Positions 47,307 through 55,803 of a stretch of 64,000 nt of DNA are shown in pieces. The position numbers and the translations under genes are program-made. How positions within the stretch are numbered: the first letter of the stretch is position 1; each line of letters begins with the position of its first letter. The DNA comes from Aequorivita echinoideorum. GTDB lineage: Bacteria > Bacteroidota > Bacteroidia > Flavobacteriales > Flavobacteriaceae. The notes under the pieces are model-generated. The model worked only from the letters and a program-made list of their open reading frames with translations. It searched no databases and was not told where the DNA came from. The stretch is from the NCBI RefSeq assembly GCF_018476645.1, contig NZ_JAHCTB010000007.1:1-64000 (forward strand), given 5' to 3'.

Positions 47307-48669
47307 TTTTTTGTTTGAAGAATTCAATGAAGTCTCCGCAAAACAGTGGAAACAACAGATTCAATACGATCTAAAGGGTGCCGATTATAACGAGGCGCTT
47401 ATCTGGCAAAGTCCTGAAGGCATAAATGTGAAGCCGTTTTATCACGCGGACGATTTCAAGGAAAATTTTCGGCCCGTTCCCGGGCAGCCCAAAAGTTGGA
47501 AAATCGCACAATCCATATTTATTGACGATGAGGCAATAGCCAACAAAATTGCACTGGATGCCATCGATCGCGGAGCGGAATCCATTATTTTTTCGGCTGA
47601 AAAGGAATTCGATTTCAACAAAACATTCGCCTCTTTTCCCTTTGAAGAAATACCTATTTATTTCGAAATAAAATTTCTTTCTGATGCATTCTATTCCAAA
47701 CTCATTTTATTTTTTTCAGATAAGAAAGCAACGGTTCACTATAATATTGATATCATAGGAAATTTGGCCCGCACGGGAAACTGGTTCCATAGTTTAAAGG
47801 AAGACCACGCAATTTTGGACAGTATTCTTGAAAAAAATGCTTCCGAAAATATCTTGTCAGTTCATGCTTCTTTGTATCAAAACGCGGGTGCAAACATTGT
47901 CCAGCAGCTTGCGTATGCTTTGGCACACGCCAATGAATATTTAAATCACTTGAGCCCTGCATTGCTGCAATCGCAAATTTTCACATTCCAACTGGCCACT
48001 GGTCCCAATTATTTTTTCGAAATAGCCAAAATCCGTGCATTGCGTATTCTTTATGAAACATTGGCACGAGAATACAACGCAAGGGAAATCTGCCACATTG
48101 TTGTCACTCCTTCAAAAAGAAACAAAACGTTATACGATTATAATGTAAATATGCTTCGCAGCACCACCGAATGTATGAGCGCGGTGCTGGGCGGCGCAGA
48201 TGCGGTGTGCAATCTTCCGTACGATGCACTATACCACAAAAGCAATGAATTTGGCGAGCGAATCGCTAGAAACCAACTGCTTGTACTCAAACACGAGAGC
48301 TATTTTGATACCGTAAGCAATCCCGCCGATGGCACCTATTACATTGAAAGCCTTACGGAAGAACTGGCGGAAAAAGCGCTTCAGTTATTTAAGGAAATTG
48401 AAAAAGGCGGCGGATTTCTTCAGCAATTGAAAGATGGAACCATTCAGAAAAAAATTAAGGAAAGTGCTGAAAAAGAGCAGCAAGCATACAATGCTGGGCA
48501 ACTGAAGTTATTGGGGACCAATTACCATCCAAACAAAAATGATAGGATGAAAGAGGATTTGGAGCTGTTTCCATTCGTGAAAAACAATCCCGTCAAGACC
48601 TTAATTGCTCCAATTGTCGAAAAACGCCTTGCTGAAACAACGGAACAAGAACGCTTAAAAACTGAATAA
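47299..48669 (+). CDS. mutA: Methylmalonyl-CoA mutase small subunit
   Basis: Non-catalytic partner of the B12-dependent mutase that interconverts methylmalonyl-CoA and succinyl-CoA. The 456 residues cover only the TIM-barrel-like part (FEEFNEVSAKQWKQQIQYDLKGADYNEAL at the start; LATGPNYFFEIAKIRALRILYETLARE about 225-251; SNPADGTYYIESLTEELAEKA about 336-356). The C-terminal cobalamin-binding-like domain found in longer MutA proteins (about 620 residues) is absent, as is common in flavobacteria. ATG start, overlapping the DivIC-like gene by 8 bp. The catalytic subunit lies 800 bp downstream with two envelope genes between. Confidence 0.9.
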   Translation: MNDFLFEEFNEVSAKQWKQQIQYDLKGADYNEALIWQSPEGINVKPFYHADDFKENFRPVPGQPKSWKIAQSIFIDDEAIANKIALDAIDRGAESIIFSAEKEFDFNKTFASFPFEEIPIYFEIKFLSDAFYSKLILFFSDKKATVHYNIDIIGNLARTGNWFHSLKEDHAILDSILEKNASENILSVHASLYQNAGANIVQQLAYALAHANEYLNHLSPALLQSQIFTFQLATGPNYFFEIAKIRALRILYETLAREYNAREICHIVVTPSKRNKTLYDYNVNMLRSTTECMSAVLGGADAVCNLPYDALYHKSNEFGERIARNQLLVLKHESYFDTVSNPADGTYYIESLTEELAEKALQLFKEIEKGGGFLQQLKDGTIQKKIKESAEKEQQAYNAGQLKLLGTNYHPNKNDRMKEDLELFPFVKNNPVKTLIAPIVEKRLAETTEQERLKTE

Positions 48670-48851
48670 TGGCAGCAGAACTTGAAGTTTTATTGGGTAT
48701 TATCTTCGTAATCCTTGGGCTCGCAATCTTAATACGATTGAAGAAATTGAGCAAATCCAGATATTACAGATGGGTATTTTTGGCCGGAGCCATACTCTTG
48801 ATTGGGTTCGGTATTTCATTGGCAATGGAAGTAATTGTGGAAAATGTATAG
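48669..48851 (+). CDS. Small two-TM membrane protein
   Basis: 60 residues with two hydrophobic helices (about 5-23 and 35-54) around a basic loop (RLKKLSKSRYYRW), so an inner-membrane hairpin. It starts at the TAATG overlap with the mutA stop and overlaps the next lipoprotein gene by 8 bp, so it is translated within the mut transcript. I do not recognise the family and see no functional motif. Confidence 0.75.
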   Translation: MAAELEVLLGIIFVILGLAILIRLKKLSKSRYYRWVFLAGAILLIGFGISLAMEVIVENV

Positions 48852-49482
48852 AAAAACGACACTTGTATTCTTGATAATCTTATCGCTAACGGTAGTTTCC
48901 TGTATGGAAATTGGTACGCAGGTGGTAGATTGGATGAATCTGGAAGAAGGCGAAACACATATATCCGGCAAATACCACATTTTGGAGGAAGACGGCGCGC
49001 GCGTTTTTCTGCCAGAGAGTTTTGACAGGTATTCCCTTGCCGAATATCAAGAGGTTTTAAGGAAAAAACTGCCGCCGGCCCAGGCTTCAGCACAGATAAC
49101 CAGCATCAACAAAAAGATGCAAATGGACGGCAAAATGTACATCTATTTTGATGAACTTTCTGGCGCTACATTTCTGGTGTACAGTCTTCCGTATACCGAG
49201 CTTTCAAAAAGCGATGCCCGCCAGGCTTTGGGGATTATGCGCATTCAAAATGAAAATGCCTTGGCACCGGGAACTTCCTATGAAAAAGTTACCGCAAAAT
49301 ACGTGGGCTATCCCACAAATTATATTTTTAAAAGTGTTTACAGAATCGCTTCAGAAGAAGATGACTTCCAGTATTTTAATTCAGTATATTTTGTAACACG
49401 ACAGGGCAAGACCTTCGGCTTCCAACTTACCACGGGCGTCGGGGTGTTTTTTGACCCGTACATTGAAAAATTGGATTTATAA
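48844..49482 (+). CDS. Lipoprotein of unknown function
   Basis: A 212-residue exported protein; [20 protein letters not shown] is a lipoprotein signal peptide with a lipobox Cys. The body is mixed alpha/beta with no motif I know ([21 protein letters not shown] and [19 protein letters not shown] are distinctive). The frame opens at a TTG at 48835, but ATG 48844 directly starts the signal peptide. It overlaps its neighbours at both ends (8 bp and 1 bp), so it is tightly embedded between the two methylmalonyl-CoA mutase genes. Confidence 0.75.
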   Translation: MYRKTTLVFLIILSLTVVSCMEIGTQVVDWMNLEEGETHISGKYHILEEDGARVFLPESFDRYSLAEYQEVLRKKLPPAQASAQITSINKKMQMDGKMYIYFDELSGATFLVYSLPYTELSKSDARQALGIMRIQNENALAPGTSYEKVTAKYVGYPTNYIFKSVYRIASEEDDFQYFNSVYFVTRQGKTFGFQLTTGVGVFFDPYIEKLDL

Positions 49483-51665
49483 TGGCAAGAAAAGATTTAC
49501 AGCATATCAATTTAAAAAAGACAGATGGCGAAAAATCAGCGACGAAAGACCAATCTGTCACCGCAAGCACTCCCAACAATCATCGGGACGAGGAGCAACC
49601 TTCCACATTTCAGACGGCAGAGGAAATCCAAATAAAAAAAACCTACACGGAAGAAGATATAGAAAACCTAAAACATTTAAACTTCGTCGCCGGAATCACT
49701 CCCAACCTCCGTGGGCCGTATTCTACTATGTACGTACGCAGGCCGTGGACCATACGTCAATACGCAGGTTTTAGCAATGCCGAGGAAAGCAACGCTTTTT
49801 ACAGAAGAAACCTTGCCGCGGGCCAAAAAGGTCTTTCCGTGGCGTTTGACCTTGCTACCCATCGTGGCTACGATAGCGACCATGAAAGGGTAGAGGGCGA
49901 TGTAGGTAAAGCAGGTGTAGCCATAGATAGCGTGGAGGATATGAAAATTCTTTTTGACCAGATTCCACTGGACAAGATGAGCGTGTCGATGACGATGAAC
50001 GGCGCCGTGCTTCCCATTATGGCGTTTTACATTGTCGCCGCCGAGGAGCAGGGCGTTTTGCCAAAAGAATTGGCTGGCACCATCCAGAATGACATTCTGA
50101 AAGAGTTTATGGTGCGAAACACCTATATCTATCCGCCCACGCCATCGATGAAGATCATCAGCGATATTTTTGAATTCACTTCCCAAAATATGCCCAAGTT
50201 CAACAGCATCTCCATTTCCGGTTACCATATGCAGGAGGCAGGAGCCACGGCAGATATTGAACTTGCATACACCCTGGCAGACGGTCTGGAATACATCCGC
50301 ACCGGCATAAAGGCGGGAATGGATATAGATACCTTTGCGCCCCGATTGTCTTTCTTTTGGGCCATTGGGATGAACCATTTTATGGAAATCGCAAAGATGC
50401 GTGCCGCCCGTATGCTGTGGGCAAAAATTGTAAAACAGTTTAACCCGAAGAGCGAAAAATCATTGGCACTGCGCACCCACTGCCAGACTAGCGGTTGGAG
50501 CCTTACCGAGCAGGATCCGTTCAACAATGTGGCGCGTACCGCCATTGAAGCTGCCGCGGCAGTTTTCGGTGGAACGCAATCGTTACACACCAATGCGTTG
50601 GACGAGGCCATAGCCCTCCCAACCGATTTCTCTGCACGCATTGCGCGGAACACACAGATTTTCCTGCAGACCGAAACCCAGATCACTAAAACCGTAGACC
50701 CGTGGGCGGGCAGTTATTATGTGGAAAGCCTTACGGATGAAATTGCCAAGAAAGCCTGGGCGCTTATCCAGGAAGTGGAGGAACTGGGCGGAATGACCAA
50801 GGCCATAGAGGCGGGCATCCCCAAACTCCGTATTGAGGAAGCATCAGCAAAAAAACAGGCGCGTATTGATAGCGGGCAGGATATCATTGTGGGCGTAAAC
50901 AAATATAGACTCGCCAAGGAAGATCCCCTGCAGATTCTGGATGTGGATAACCAAAAGGTGCGCAACTCACAGATAGCGCGTTTGGAACGTATAAAAGCGG
51001 AACGCGACACCAAAAAAGTAGCAGATGCCCTGGCAGCAATTACCGAGTGCGCACGCACGGGCGAAGGCAACTTATTGGCATTGGCCGTAGAAGCCGCCCG
51101 CCATAGGGCTACTTTGGGCGAAATCTCAACCGCTATGGAAAAGGAATTTGGCAGGTATAAGGCGCAAATTCGTTCCTTTAGTGGTGTATATAGTAAGGAA
51201 ATGAAAAAAGACGAAAGCTTTGAAAAGGCGCGGCAAATGGCAGACCAGTTTGCCGAACAGGAAGGCCGCCGCCCCCGTATTATGATTGCCAAAATGGGGC
51301 AGGACGGTCACGACCGTGGTGCCAAGGTGGTAGCCACCGGCTATGCCGATGTAGGTTTTGATGTGGACATAGGCCCACTCTTTCAGACCCCGGCAGAGGC
51401 CGCCAAGCAAGCGGTGGAAAATGACGTGCACATATTGGGCGTCTCCTCCCTCGCCGCGGGCCACAAAACCCTCGTGCCACAGGTTATTGAAGCCCTAAAA
51501 AAATACGGTCGTGAAGATATTATGGTCATCGTGGGCGGCGTGATACCCGCGCAGGACTACCAGTACCTTTTTGATGCCGGCACAGTGGCAGTGTATGGTC
51601 CCGGCACCCGCATTAGCGATGCCGCTATTGAAATGTTGGGGATTTTGATTGAGGGGGTGGAGTGA
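49482..51665 (+). CDS. mutB: Methylmalonyl-CoA mutase large (catalytic) subunit
   Basis: Adenosylcobalamin-dependent isomerase of methylmalonyl-CoA and succinyl-CoA, used in propionate metabolism. The barrel has [21 protein letters not shown] (core about 78-96), the [13 protein letters not shown] and [12 protein letters not shown] segments and [20 protein letters not shown]. The C-terminal B12 domain has the DGHDRGAKV base-off motif (about 608-616), where His binds cobalt, and the later GGVIPAQDY. 727 residues, normal. ATG start in a TAATG overlap. The GC content is visibly higher than that of its neighbours, most sharply against the AT-rich restriction genes that follow. Confidence 0.96.
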   Translation: MARKDLQHINLKKTDGEKSATKDQSVTASTPNNHRDEEQPSTFQTAEEIQIKKTYTEEDIENLKHLNFVAGITPNLRGPYSTMYVRRPWTIRQYAGFSNAEESNAFYRRNLAAGQKGLSVAFDLATHRGYDSDHERVEGDVGKAGVAIDSVEDMKILFDQIPLDKMSVSMTMNGAVLPIMAFYIVAAEEQGVLPKELAGTIQNDILKEFMVRNTYIYPPTPSMKIISDIFEFTSQNMPKFNSISISGYHMQEAGATADIELAYTLADGLEYIRTGIKAGMDIDTFAPRLSFFWAIGMNHFMEIAKMRAARMLWAKIVKQFNPKSEKSLALRTHCQTSGWSLTEQDPFNNVARTAIEAAAAVFGGTQSLHTNALDEAIALPTDFSARIARNTQIFLQTETQITKTVDPWAGSYYVESLTDEIAKKAWALIQEVEELGGMTKAIEAGIPKLRIEEASAKKQARIDSGQDIIVGVNKYRLAKEDPLQILDVDNQKVRNSQIARLERIKAERDTKKVADALAAITECARTGEGNLLALAVEAARHRATLGEISTAMEKEFGRYKAQIRSFSGVYSKEMKKDESFEKARQMADQFAEQEGRRPRIMIAKMGQDGHDRGAKVVATGYADVGFDVDIGPLFQTPAEAAKQAVENDVHILGVSSLAAGHKTLVPQVIEALKKYGREDIMVIVGGVIPAQDYQYLFDAGTVAVYGPGTRISDAAIEMLGILIEGVE

Positions 51666-51725
51666 TTAAAAATTTAAAAACCAAAATTTAATTTTTGTAA
51701 CTTACAAAAAAGAAGATTGATTAAA

Positions 51726-52676
51726 ATGAAAGCTAAAGAACCATTATTTGACTATATAAATCCTGAATTAGAATATTCAATAGAAAATGGAGATTGTTTA
51801 AAGGTTTTGAAAAAATATGATGATCAAAAGTTTGACCTCATCATTACTTCACCACCATATAATATTGGAAAATCTTATGAGACAAAAACATCGATTGAAG
51901 AATATCTCGACACCCAAGAGGATATAATAACTGAATTAATTCGAGTGTTGTCTGATAATGGCAGTATATGTTGGCAAGTTGGAAATTTTGTGGATAAGGG
52001 AGAAGTATTTCCTTTAGATATATACTATTATCAAATTTTTAAAAAACTTGGATTAAAATTACGTAATAGAATAATTTGGCATTTTGGACATGGTCTTCAC
52101 GCATCAAATCGATTTTCAGGTAGATATGAAACTATACTGTGGTTTTCAAAAACCGACGATTATATTTTTAATTTGGATAATGTTCGCGTTCCTGCAAAAT
52201 ACCCCGGCAAACGTCATTTTAAAGGTCCGAATAAAGGTAAACTTTCGGGAAACCCTAAAGGTAAAAACCCTTCCGATATTTGGGAAATAGTTTTAAAAGA
52301 TTGGGAAAATGAACTATGGAATATTCCAAATGTTAAATCTAATCATCCAGAAAAAACTACTCATCCCTGTCAATATCCAATAGAACTTGTTGAAAGATGT
52401 GTTTTAGCTTTAACAAATCAAAACAGTTGGGTTTTAGATCCTTTTAATGGGGTTGGCTCCGCTGTAATTGCTGCTTTAAAAAATGATAGAAATGTCATAG
52501 GTATTGATAAGGATAAGGAATATTGTAGAATTGCAAAAAATAGAATTGAGGAATTAAAAGAAGGTCAGTTAAAAATGCGTCCCATAAATAAACCCATACA
52601 TAAACCTGATAAAAAAAATAAGCTTTCACAATTTCCACAGGAATGGCAAGAATTAAAACTGGAAAAAAATAAATGA
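51726..52676 (+). CDS. Type II DNA methyltransferase, TSPPY (beta) class
   Basis: A S-adenosylmethionine-dependent amino-methyltransferase of 316 residues. The catalytic motif TSPPYNIG (about 41-48) comes before the SAM-binding motif DPFNGVGSAVIAAL (about 240-253), the order of the beta class. The TSPPY form is typical of N4-cytosine and some N6-adenine enzymes. Start ATG 51726; a TTG three codons earlier also opens the frame. It overlaps the endonuclease gene by 4 bp (ATGA). The DNA is much more AT-rich than mutB next to it, which suggests lateral acquisition. It protects the host DNA from the paired nuclease. Confidence 0.93.
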   Translation: MKAKEPLFDYINPELEYSIENGDCLKVLKKYDDQKFDLIITSPPYNIGKSYETKTSIEEYLDTQEDIITELIRVLSDNGSICWQVGNFVDKGEVFPLDIYYYQIFKKLGLKLRNRIIWHFGHGLHASNRFSGRYETILWFSKTDDYIFNLDNVRVPAKYPGKRHFKGPNKGKLSGNPKGKNPSDIWEIVLKDWENELWNIPNVKSNHPEKTTHPCQYPIELVERCVLALTNQNSWVLDPFNGVGSAVIAALKNDRNVIGIDKDKEYCRIAKNRIEELKEGQLKMRPINKPIHKPDKKNKLSQFPQEWQELKLEKNK

Positions 52677-53287
52677 AAATAGCTCAAAAATACTCACACT
52701 TAAATGGAGAAGAATATTTAATTGTTCATTATAATAAGCTTTACAAGGAAATTATTTCAGTTATAGAATCGATAAAAGCTGATGATTTCAAAACGAAAGT
52801 CAGTAAAGAAAAAACCAAAAAAGGCAATAAATTATATAGTCCACGGGAATTAAATACTGCTTTTGATCGAGCTTTTCAAAAAGTGGGCTGGAATGAGAGT
52901 CGTTATTCATACTATATAACCCTTAATAGGGAATTAATGGAGAAAAGCTTGTTGATGACAACAAATGAACAGAAGGTGTTTCTTCAAGAAAATGGGGAAG
53001 AATCACCAATTTATAGCTACAACCAAACCGATTTTGTTAAAAATAAAATTGCAGTAGAAGTGCAGTTCGGGAAATATTCTTTTGTAGCGTATGATTTGTT
53101 CGTAAAACATATGCTATTCTATTCGGGAGGAGTAATTAATTTAGGTATAGAAATACTTCCCACTAAAAAAATGCAATTGCAGATGTCCAGTGGTGTAGCA
53201 TATTATGAGGGAGAAGTTTACAATGTTATGCGTCAAGGAAGAAATAGCCCGCCCGTACCGCTTCTTATCTTGGGAATTGAGCCCTAA
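52673..53287 (+). CDS. Type II restriction endonuclease, BglII/BstYI-like
   Basis: A 204-residue protein directly coupled to the methyltransferase. It contains Asp120, Glu129 and Gln131 in QTDFVKNKIAVEVQFGKY. The spacing D-x8-E-x-Q is the same as in the BglII active site (Asp84, Glu93, Gln95). The family includes BglII (AGATCT) and BstYI (RGATCY), so a GATC-centred target is a guess, not shown by the sequence. It has no HNH or PLD motif. The composition is AT-rich like the methyltransferase. ATG start overlapping the methyltransferase stop. Confidence 0.85.
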   Translation: MKIAQKYSHLNGEEYLIVHYNKLYKEIISVIESIKADDFKTKVSKEKTKKGNKLYSPRELNTAFDRAFQKVGWNESRYSYYITLNRELMEKSLLMTTNEQKVFLQENGEESPIYSYNQTDFVKNKIAVEVQFGKYSFVAYDLFVKHMLFYSGGVINLGIEILPTKKMQLQMSSGVAYYEGEVYNVMRQGRNSPPVPLLILGIEP

Positions 53288-53339
53288 TAAATTAAATATA
53301 ATGAGCAATAGAATCAATAAAATATTATTTAGACATACT

Positions 53340-53413
53340 CCCGCTACCAGAAGCATCTCTCTCGTGAGCACCACAACCAATAACCCCGTTAGTGCGAACG
53401 TCCCGACCAACAC
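53340..53413. repeat. Two REP-like copies after the restriction gene
   Basis: Two degenerate copies (53340-53378 and 53382-53413) of a roughly 40-bp element, whose best copy at 54240-54283 contains CCCGCTAGCGCGAGCGTCCC followed by GCTCGTGAGCAYCACAACC. The core GCGAGC-GTCCC-GCTCGT forms a hairpin. Confidence 0.65.
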
Positions 53414-53447
53414 AAAACTTCGAAATATTTATTTATAAAAAAGTATA

Positions 53448-53455
53448 TATTTGCG
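53448..53455 (+). promoter_or_regulatory. -7 promoter box (TATATTTG) upstream of the RDD gene
   Basis: A full TAnnTTTG match, 84 bp before the RDD gene start. The -33 element is not clear. Confidence 0.4.
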
Positions 53456-53539
53456 CGCTTTAAATGACTTTTCTGTTCAAGAAAAACGGAACAAACCTTA
53501 TAAGCATAATAACATACTTTAATCCATTAACGCAAACAA

Positions 53540-53959
53540 ATGCAAAATTTCGAACAAACCAATACATTAATCCTTGCTGAAACGGGAAAGCGATTTTTAA
53601 ATAACCTTATTGATACCATTTGTTTTTACTTTCTTATTTTCTTGAGCGCAATGCTTTTCGATGAAGTGCTGGGCATTGTGCCCGAAGAAGGTGCTGATTG
53701 GTTCGTTCTTTATTTCATTCTTCTTTATGTAGTGTTCCACGCATTATTTGAGTATTTTTTTGGGAAAACTCCAGGAAAGTTTCTTACGAAAACAAAAGTG
53801 GTTAAAAGGGACGGAACAAGACCTACATTCTGGAATATTCTTGGGCGCAATACGGCGCGTCTAATTCCATTTGATCCCATTTCCTATCTTTTTTCAACGA
53901 GAGGTTGGCACGATCAGGTTTCCAATACCTATGTGGTAATGGATCATAGTAAAATATAA
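53540..53959 (+). CDS. RDD family membrane protein
   Basis: A 139-residue protein with the RDD pattern: a first helix preceded by GKRFLNNLIDTICFYFLIFL (about 14-33), a second helix (about 56-74), then FGKTPGKFLTKTKVVKRDGTRP and a conserved NILGRNTARLIPFDPISYLF end. Members are inner-membrane proteins of poorly known role, some proposed as ion or substrate transporters. ATG start. It stands alone between repeat-rich gaps. Confidence 0.88.
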   Translation: MQNFEQTNTLILAETGKRFLNNLIDTICFYFLIFLSAMLFDEVLGIVPEEGADWFVLYFILLYVVFHALFEYFFGKTPGKFLTKTKVVKRDGTRPTFWNILGRNTARLIPFDPISYLFSTRGWHDQVSNTYVVMDHSKI

Positions 53960-54020
53960 TATATATATATTTTAAAGCTAGTATTTCAATCAAGTCTACC
54001 ATAATTGTAAAAACTACTCT

Positions 54021-54051
54021 GCTACCACGAGCCTCCCGCTCATTATTGCTC
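54021..54051. repeat. REP-like copy (degenerate)
   Basis: GCTACCACGAGCCTCCCGCTC followed by ATTATTGCTC is similar to the core of the copy at 54240-54283 with several changes. Confidence 0.5.
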
Positions 54052-54090
54052 AAAATCCATAGATACAAATAGGGTTGCTATAAAACAGAA

Positions 54091-54205
54091 CGGCATCTTT
54101 CAATCAAAAGATGCCGTCCCAACACTTAAAAGATGCCGTCCCGAGGAGGCAAAGATGCCGTCCCAAGACCCAAAAGATGCCGTCCCTCCATAGCACGGGA
54201 CGGCA
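54091..54205. repeat. Four 22-bp direct repeats flanked by inverted copies
   Basis: GATGCCGTCCC occurs at 54110, 54132, 54154 and 54176, spaced exactly 22 bp. On the left an inverted copy (CGGCATCTTT, 54091-54100) forms a 10-bp perfect hairpin with the first repeat. On the right an inverted copy (GGGACGGCA, 54197-54205) can pair with the last repeat. The group lies 185 bp upstream of the 243-residue protein gene. Confidence 0.95.
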
Positions 54206-54239
54206 GGTTTAGGATTTCTTCTTGAATCCCGCGTTTTTC

Positions 54240-54283
54240 CCCCGCTAGCGCGAGCGTCCCGCTCGTGAGCATCACAACCCACA
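54240..54283. repeat. REP-like element, best-preserved copy
   Basis: A palindromic core GCGAGC-GTCCC-GCTCGT is followed by GAGCATCACAACCC. It is the clearest of four related copies in 53,340-54,283 and resembles the short palindromes often seen dispersed in Bacteroidota genomes. Confidence 0.65.
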
Positions 54284-54388
54284 ACCCACAACCAAAAACT
54301 TCCCAAAAAAAATACGTACATCCACGTATAGCCATGTCCGTAAAATGCTATAGCTTAGGTTTATTGTTAAACATAAACCATAGAAATC

Positions 54389-55120
54389 ATGGCAAAACAA
54401 AATGAAACCGGCCACGCCGTAAACGTGGAAAACTTCCACAAGCTAATCCAGTACGTAACCACCTATGGGCTCGACTACAGCCCCAGCAATCCAGAACTGC
54501 AGCTGCCACAGCTCACCGCCCAGCACACGGCGGCAGAAAACGTCCAGCAGACGCTAACAGACCAAGTCCCGCTCTTCAACGCCGCCAGAAACGCGAGGCT
54601 GGAGCTTTTTGAAAATTCAGACAAACTCGCAACAAGGGTCATCAACGCCCTCGAGGTATCCGGCGTTTCAAAGGAGGTAGTCAAGGACGCCAAGACCATC
54701 AACAATAAGATTCAAGGCAGAAGGGCAAGCGAGCCGCAGCAGGTGCCCGCCAACACGCCGCCGCCCAACAGCATAAGCGCCAGCCAAAAATCCTATGTCC
54801 AGATGGCACAGCATTGGGCCGCATTGGTAGCATTATTGGAAAATCAGCCCGCGTACAACCCTAACCAACCCGAACTCAAAGTAGAGGCACTGGATCAGAT
54901 GCAGCAAGATATGAACGCAGCCAATGAAGCAGTAAATACCGCCTATGCACAGTACGAGGAAGTGCTCACCAGGCGCGATGAGGTGCTTTACGAACCCACC
55001 GGCGGGGTCGTGGCAGTCGCCGCACTCGTTAAAAAACAGGTAAAGGCGATATACGGTGCAGACAGCCCCCAATTCAGGGCAACCAACGCCATAAATTTCA
55101 AGACCTTCAAGCGCAAATAG
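54389..55120 (+). CDS. Duplicated-domain protein of unknown function
   Basis: A 243-residue cytosolic, Ala/Gln/Asn-rich helical protein without signal or membrane segment. It is built from two related halves (about 12-112 and 130-240): each has a start near FHKLI/AALVALL, a Y-x-P-x-x-PEL-x(2-3)-L element, a long helix with A-R-x-x-R/T-R-x-E, and an end with V-x-x-A/VKK-x-x. It resembles a family of unannotated flavobacterial proteins beginning MAK-NETGHA. No function is known to me. The GC content is higher than its surroundings, and it is flanked by the 22-bp repeats upstream and the 21-bp array downstream. ATG start. Confidence 0.75.
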   Translation: MAKQNETGHAVNVENFHKLIQYVTTYGLDYSPSNPELQLPQLTAQHTAAENVQQTLTDQVPLFNAARNARLELFENSDKLATRVINALEVSGVSKEVVKDAKTINNKIQGRRASEPQQVPANTPPPNSISASQKSYVQMAQHWAALVALLENQPAYNPNQPELKVEALDQMQQDMNAANEAVNTAYAQYEEVLTRRDEVLYEPTGGVVAVAALVKKQVKAIYGADSPQFRATNAINFKTFKRK

Positions 55121-55270
55121 AAACCATTACTTTTCCCCTATTAATTTTCCCAAAATTTACATTCAAATACCTCCCCTAAATCCCCCACATCCATTCATAA
55201 AGCAACGATGTTATTCTGAAGATCTTCATCCCTTTCGTAAAAATGCGGCAATATTTCTACCGAAAATGCC

Positions 55271-55648
55271 ATCATTTCAAAAATATAAAAAACCATATAG
55301 CAGAAATATAGTACCGTATAGCACAAACATCCCACCATATTAAATAACCAAAGCACCATATAGCATATATATGTAACCATATCGAATAATTAAAGCACCA
55401 TATAACATATATATTGAACCATTTCGAATAAACAAAGCGCCATATAGCATATATATTGAACCATATTGAATAACCAAAGCACCGTATAGCATAAATGGGT
55501 CATCGTATAGTATAAATAAAGTAACGTATAGTATAACTAAACCACCATATAACATAATTAAAACACCGTATAGTGTAAATATCCCACCGTATAGCATAAA
55601 CCTGTCACCGTATAACATAAAAAACCCATCATATGGTAGAAAAATTTA
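55271..55648. repeat. 21-bp direct repeat array, about 17-18 units
   Basis: Seventeen units of exactly 21 bp run from 55292 to 55648 without gaps (consensus ACCRTATAGCATAAATAnnnn), and a weaker unit precedes them at 55271. The first half of each unit (ACCRTATAGCATA) is best conserved; the last five bases vary. Every unit has a TATA core, and 21 bp equals two helical turns, so all cores face the same side of the DNA. No gene is encoded. Confidence 0.97.
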
Positions 55649-55672
55649 GCCATGCTAAAGAAAATAAATTGT

Positions 55673-55756
55673 AACCATCAACCATCAACCATCAACCATC
55701 AACCATCAACCTTCAACCAGCAACCAGCAACCAGCAACCAGCAACCAGCAACCATC
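55673..55756. repeat. Tandem heptamer array, AACCATC/AACCAGC x 12
   Basis: Twelve uninterrupted 7-bp units: five AACCATC, one AACCTTC, five AACCAGC, one AACCATC. The array lies 47 bp upstream of the SDR gene and directly follows the 21-bp array. Confidence 0.97.
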
Positions 55757-55803
55757 AAACCCAAAATCTTTTCATACTTTTACCATTCAACAAGCAAAAA
55801 ATT

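Noticed and set aside
54100-54335. Two overlapping minus-strand frames in the 22-bp repeat region
   Set aside because: They arise from the repeated GGGACGGCATC segment and the REP element and have no coding features.
55195-55618. Minus-strand open frames coding repeated MLYGALV-like heptapeptides
   Set aside because: They are a by-product of the 21-bp DNA repeat, which keeps every frame in phase. The same period reads open in a second frame, and there is no start context or homology.
54091-55756. Possible CRISPR array
   Set aside because: The repeats are contiguous (21-bp units or heptamers) or only 11 bp long at a 22-bp period, without unique spacers of about 30 bp. No cas gene is in the window.
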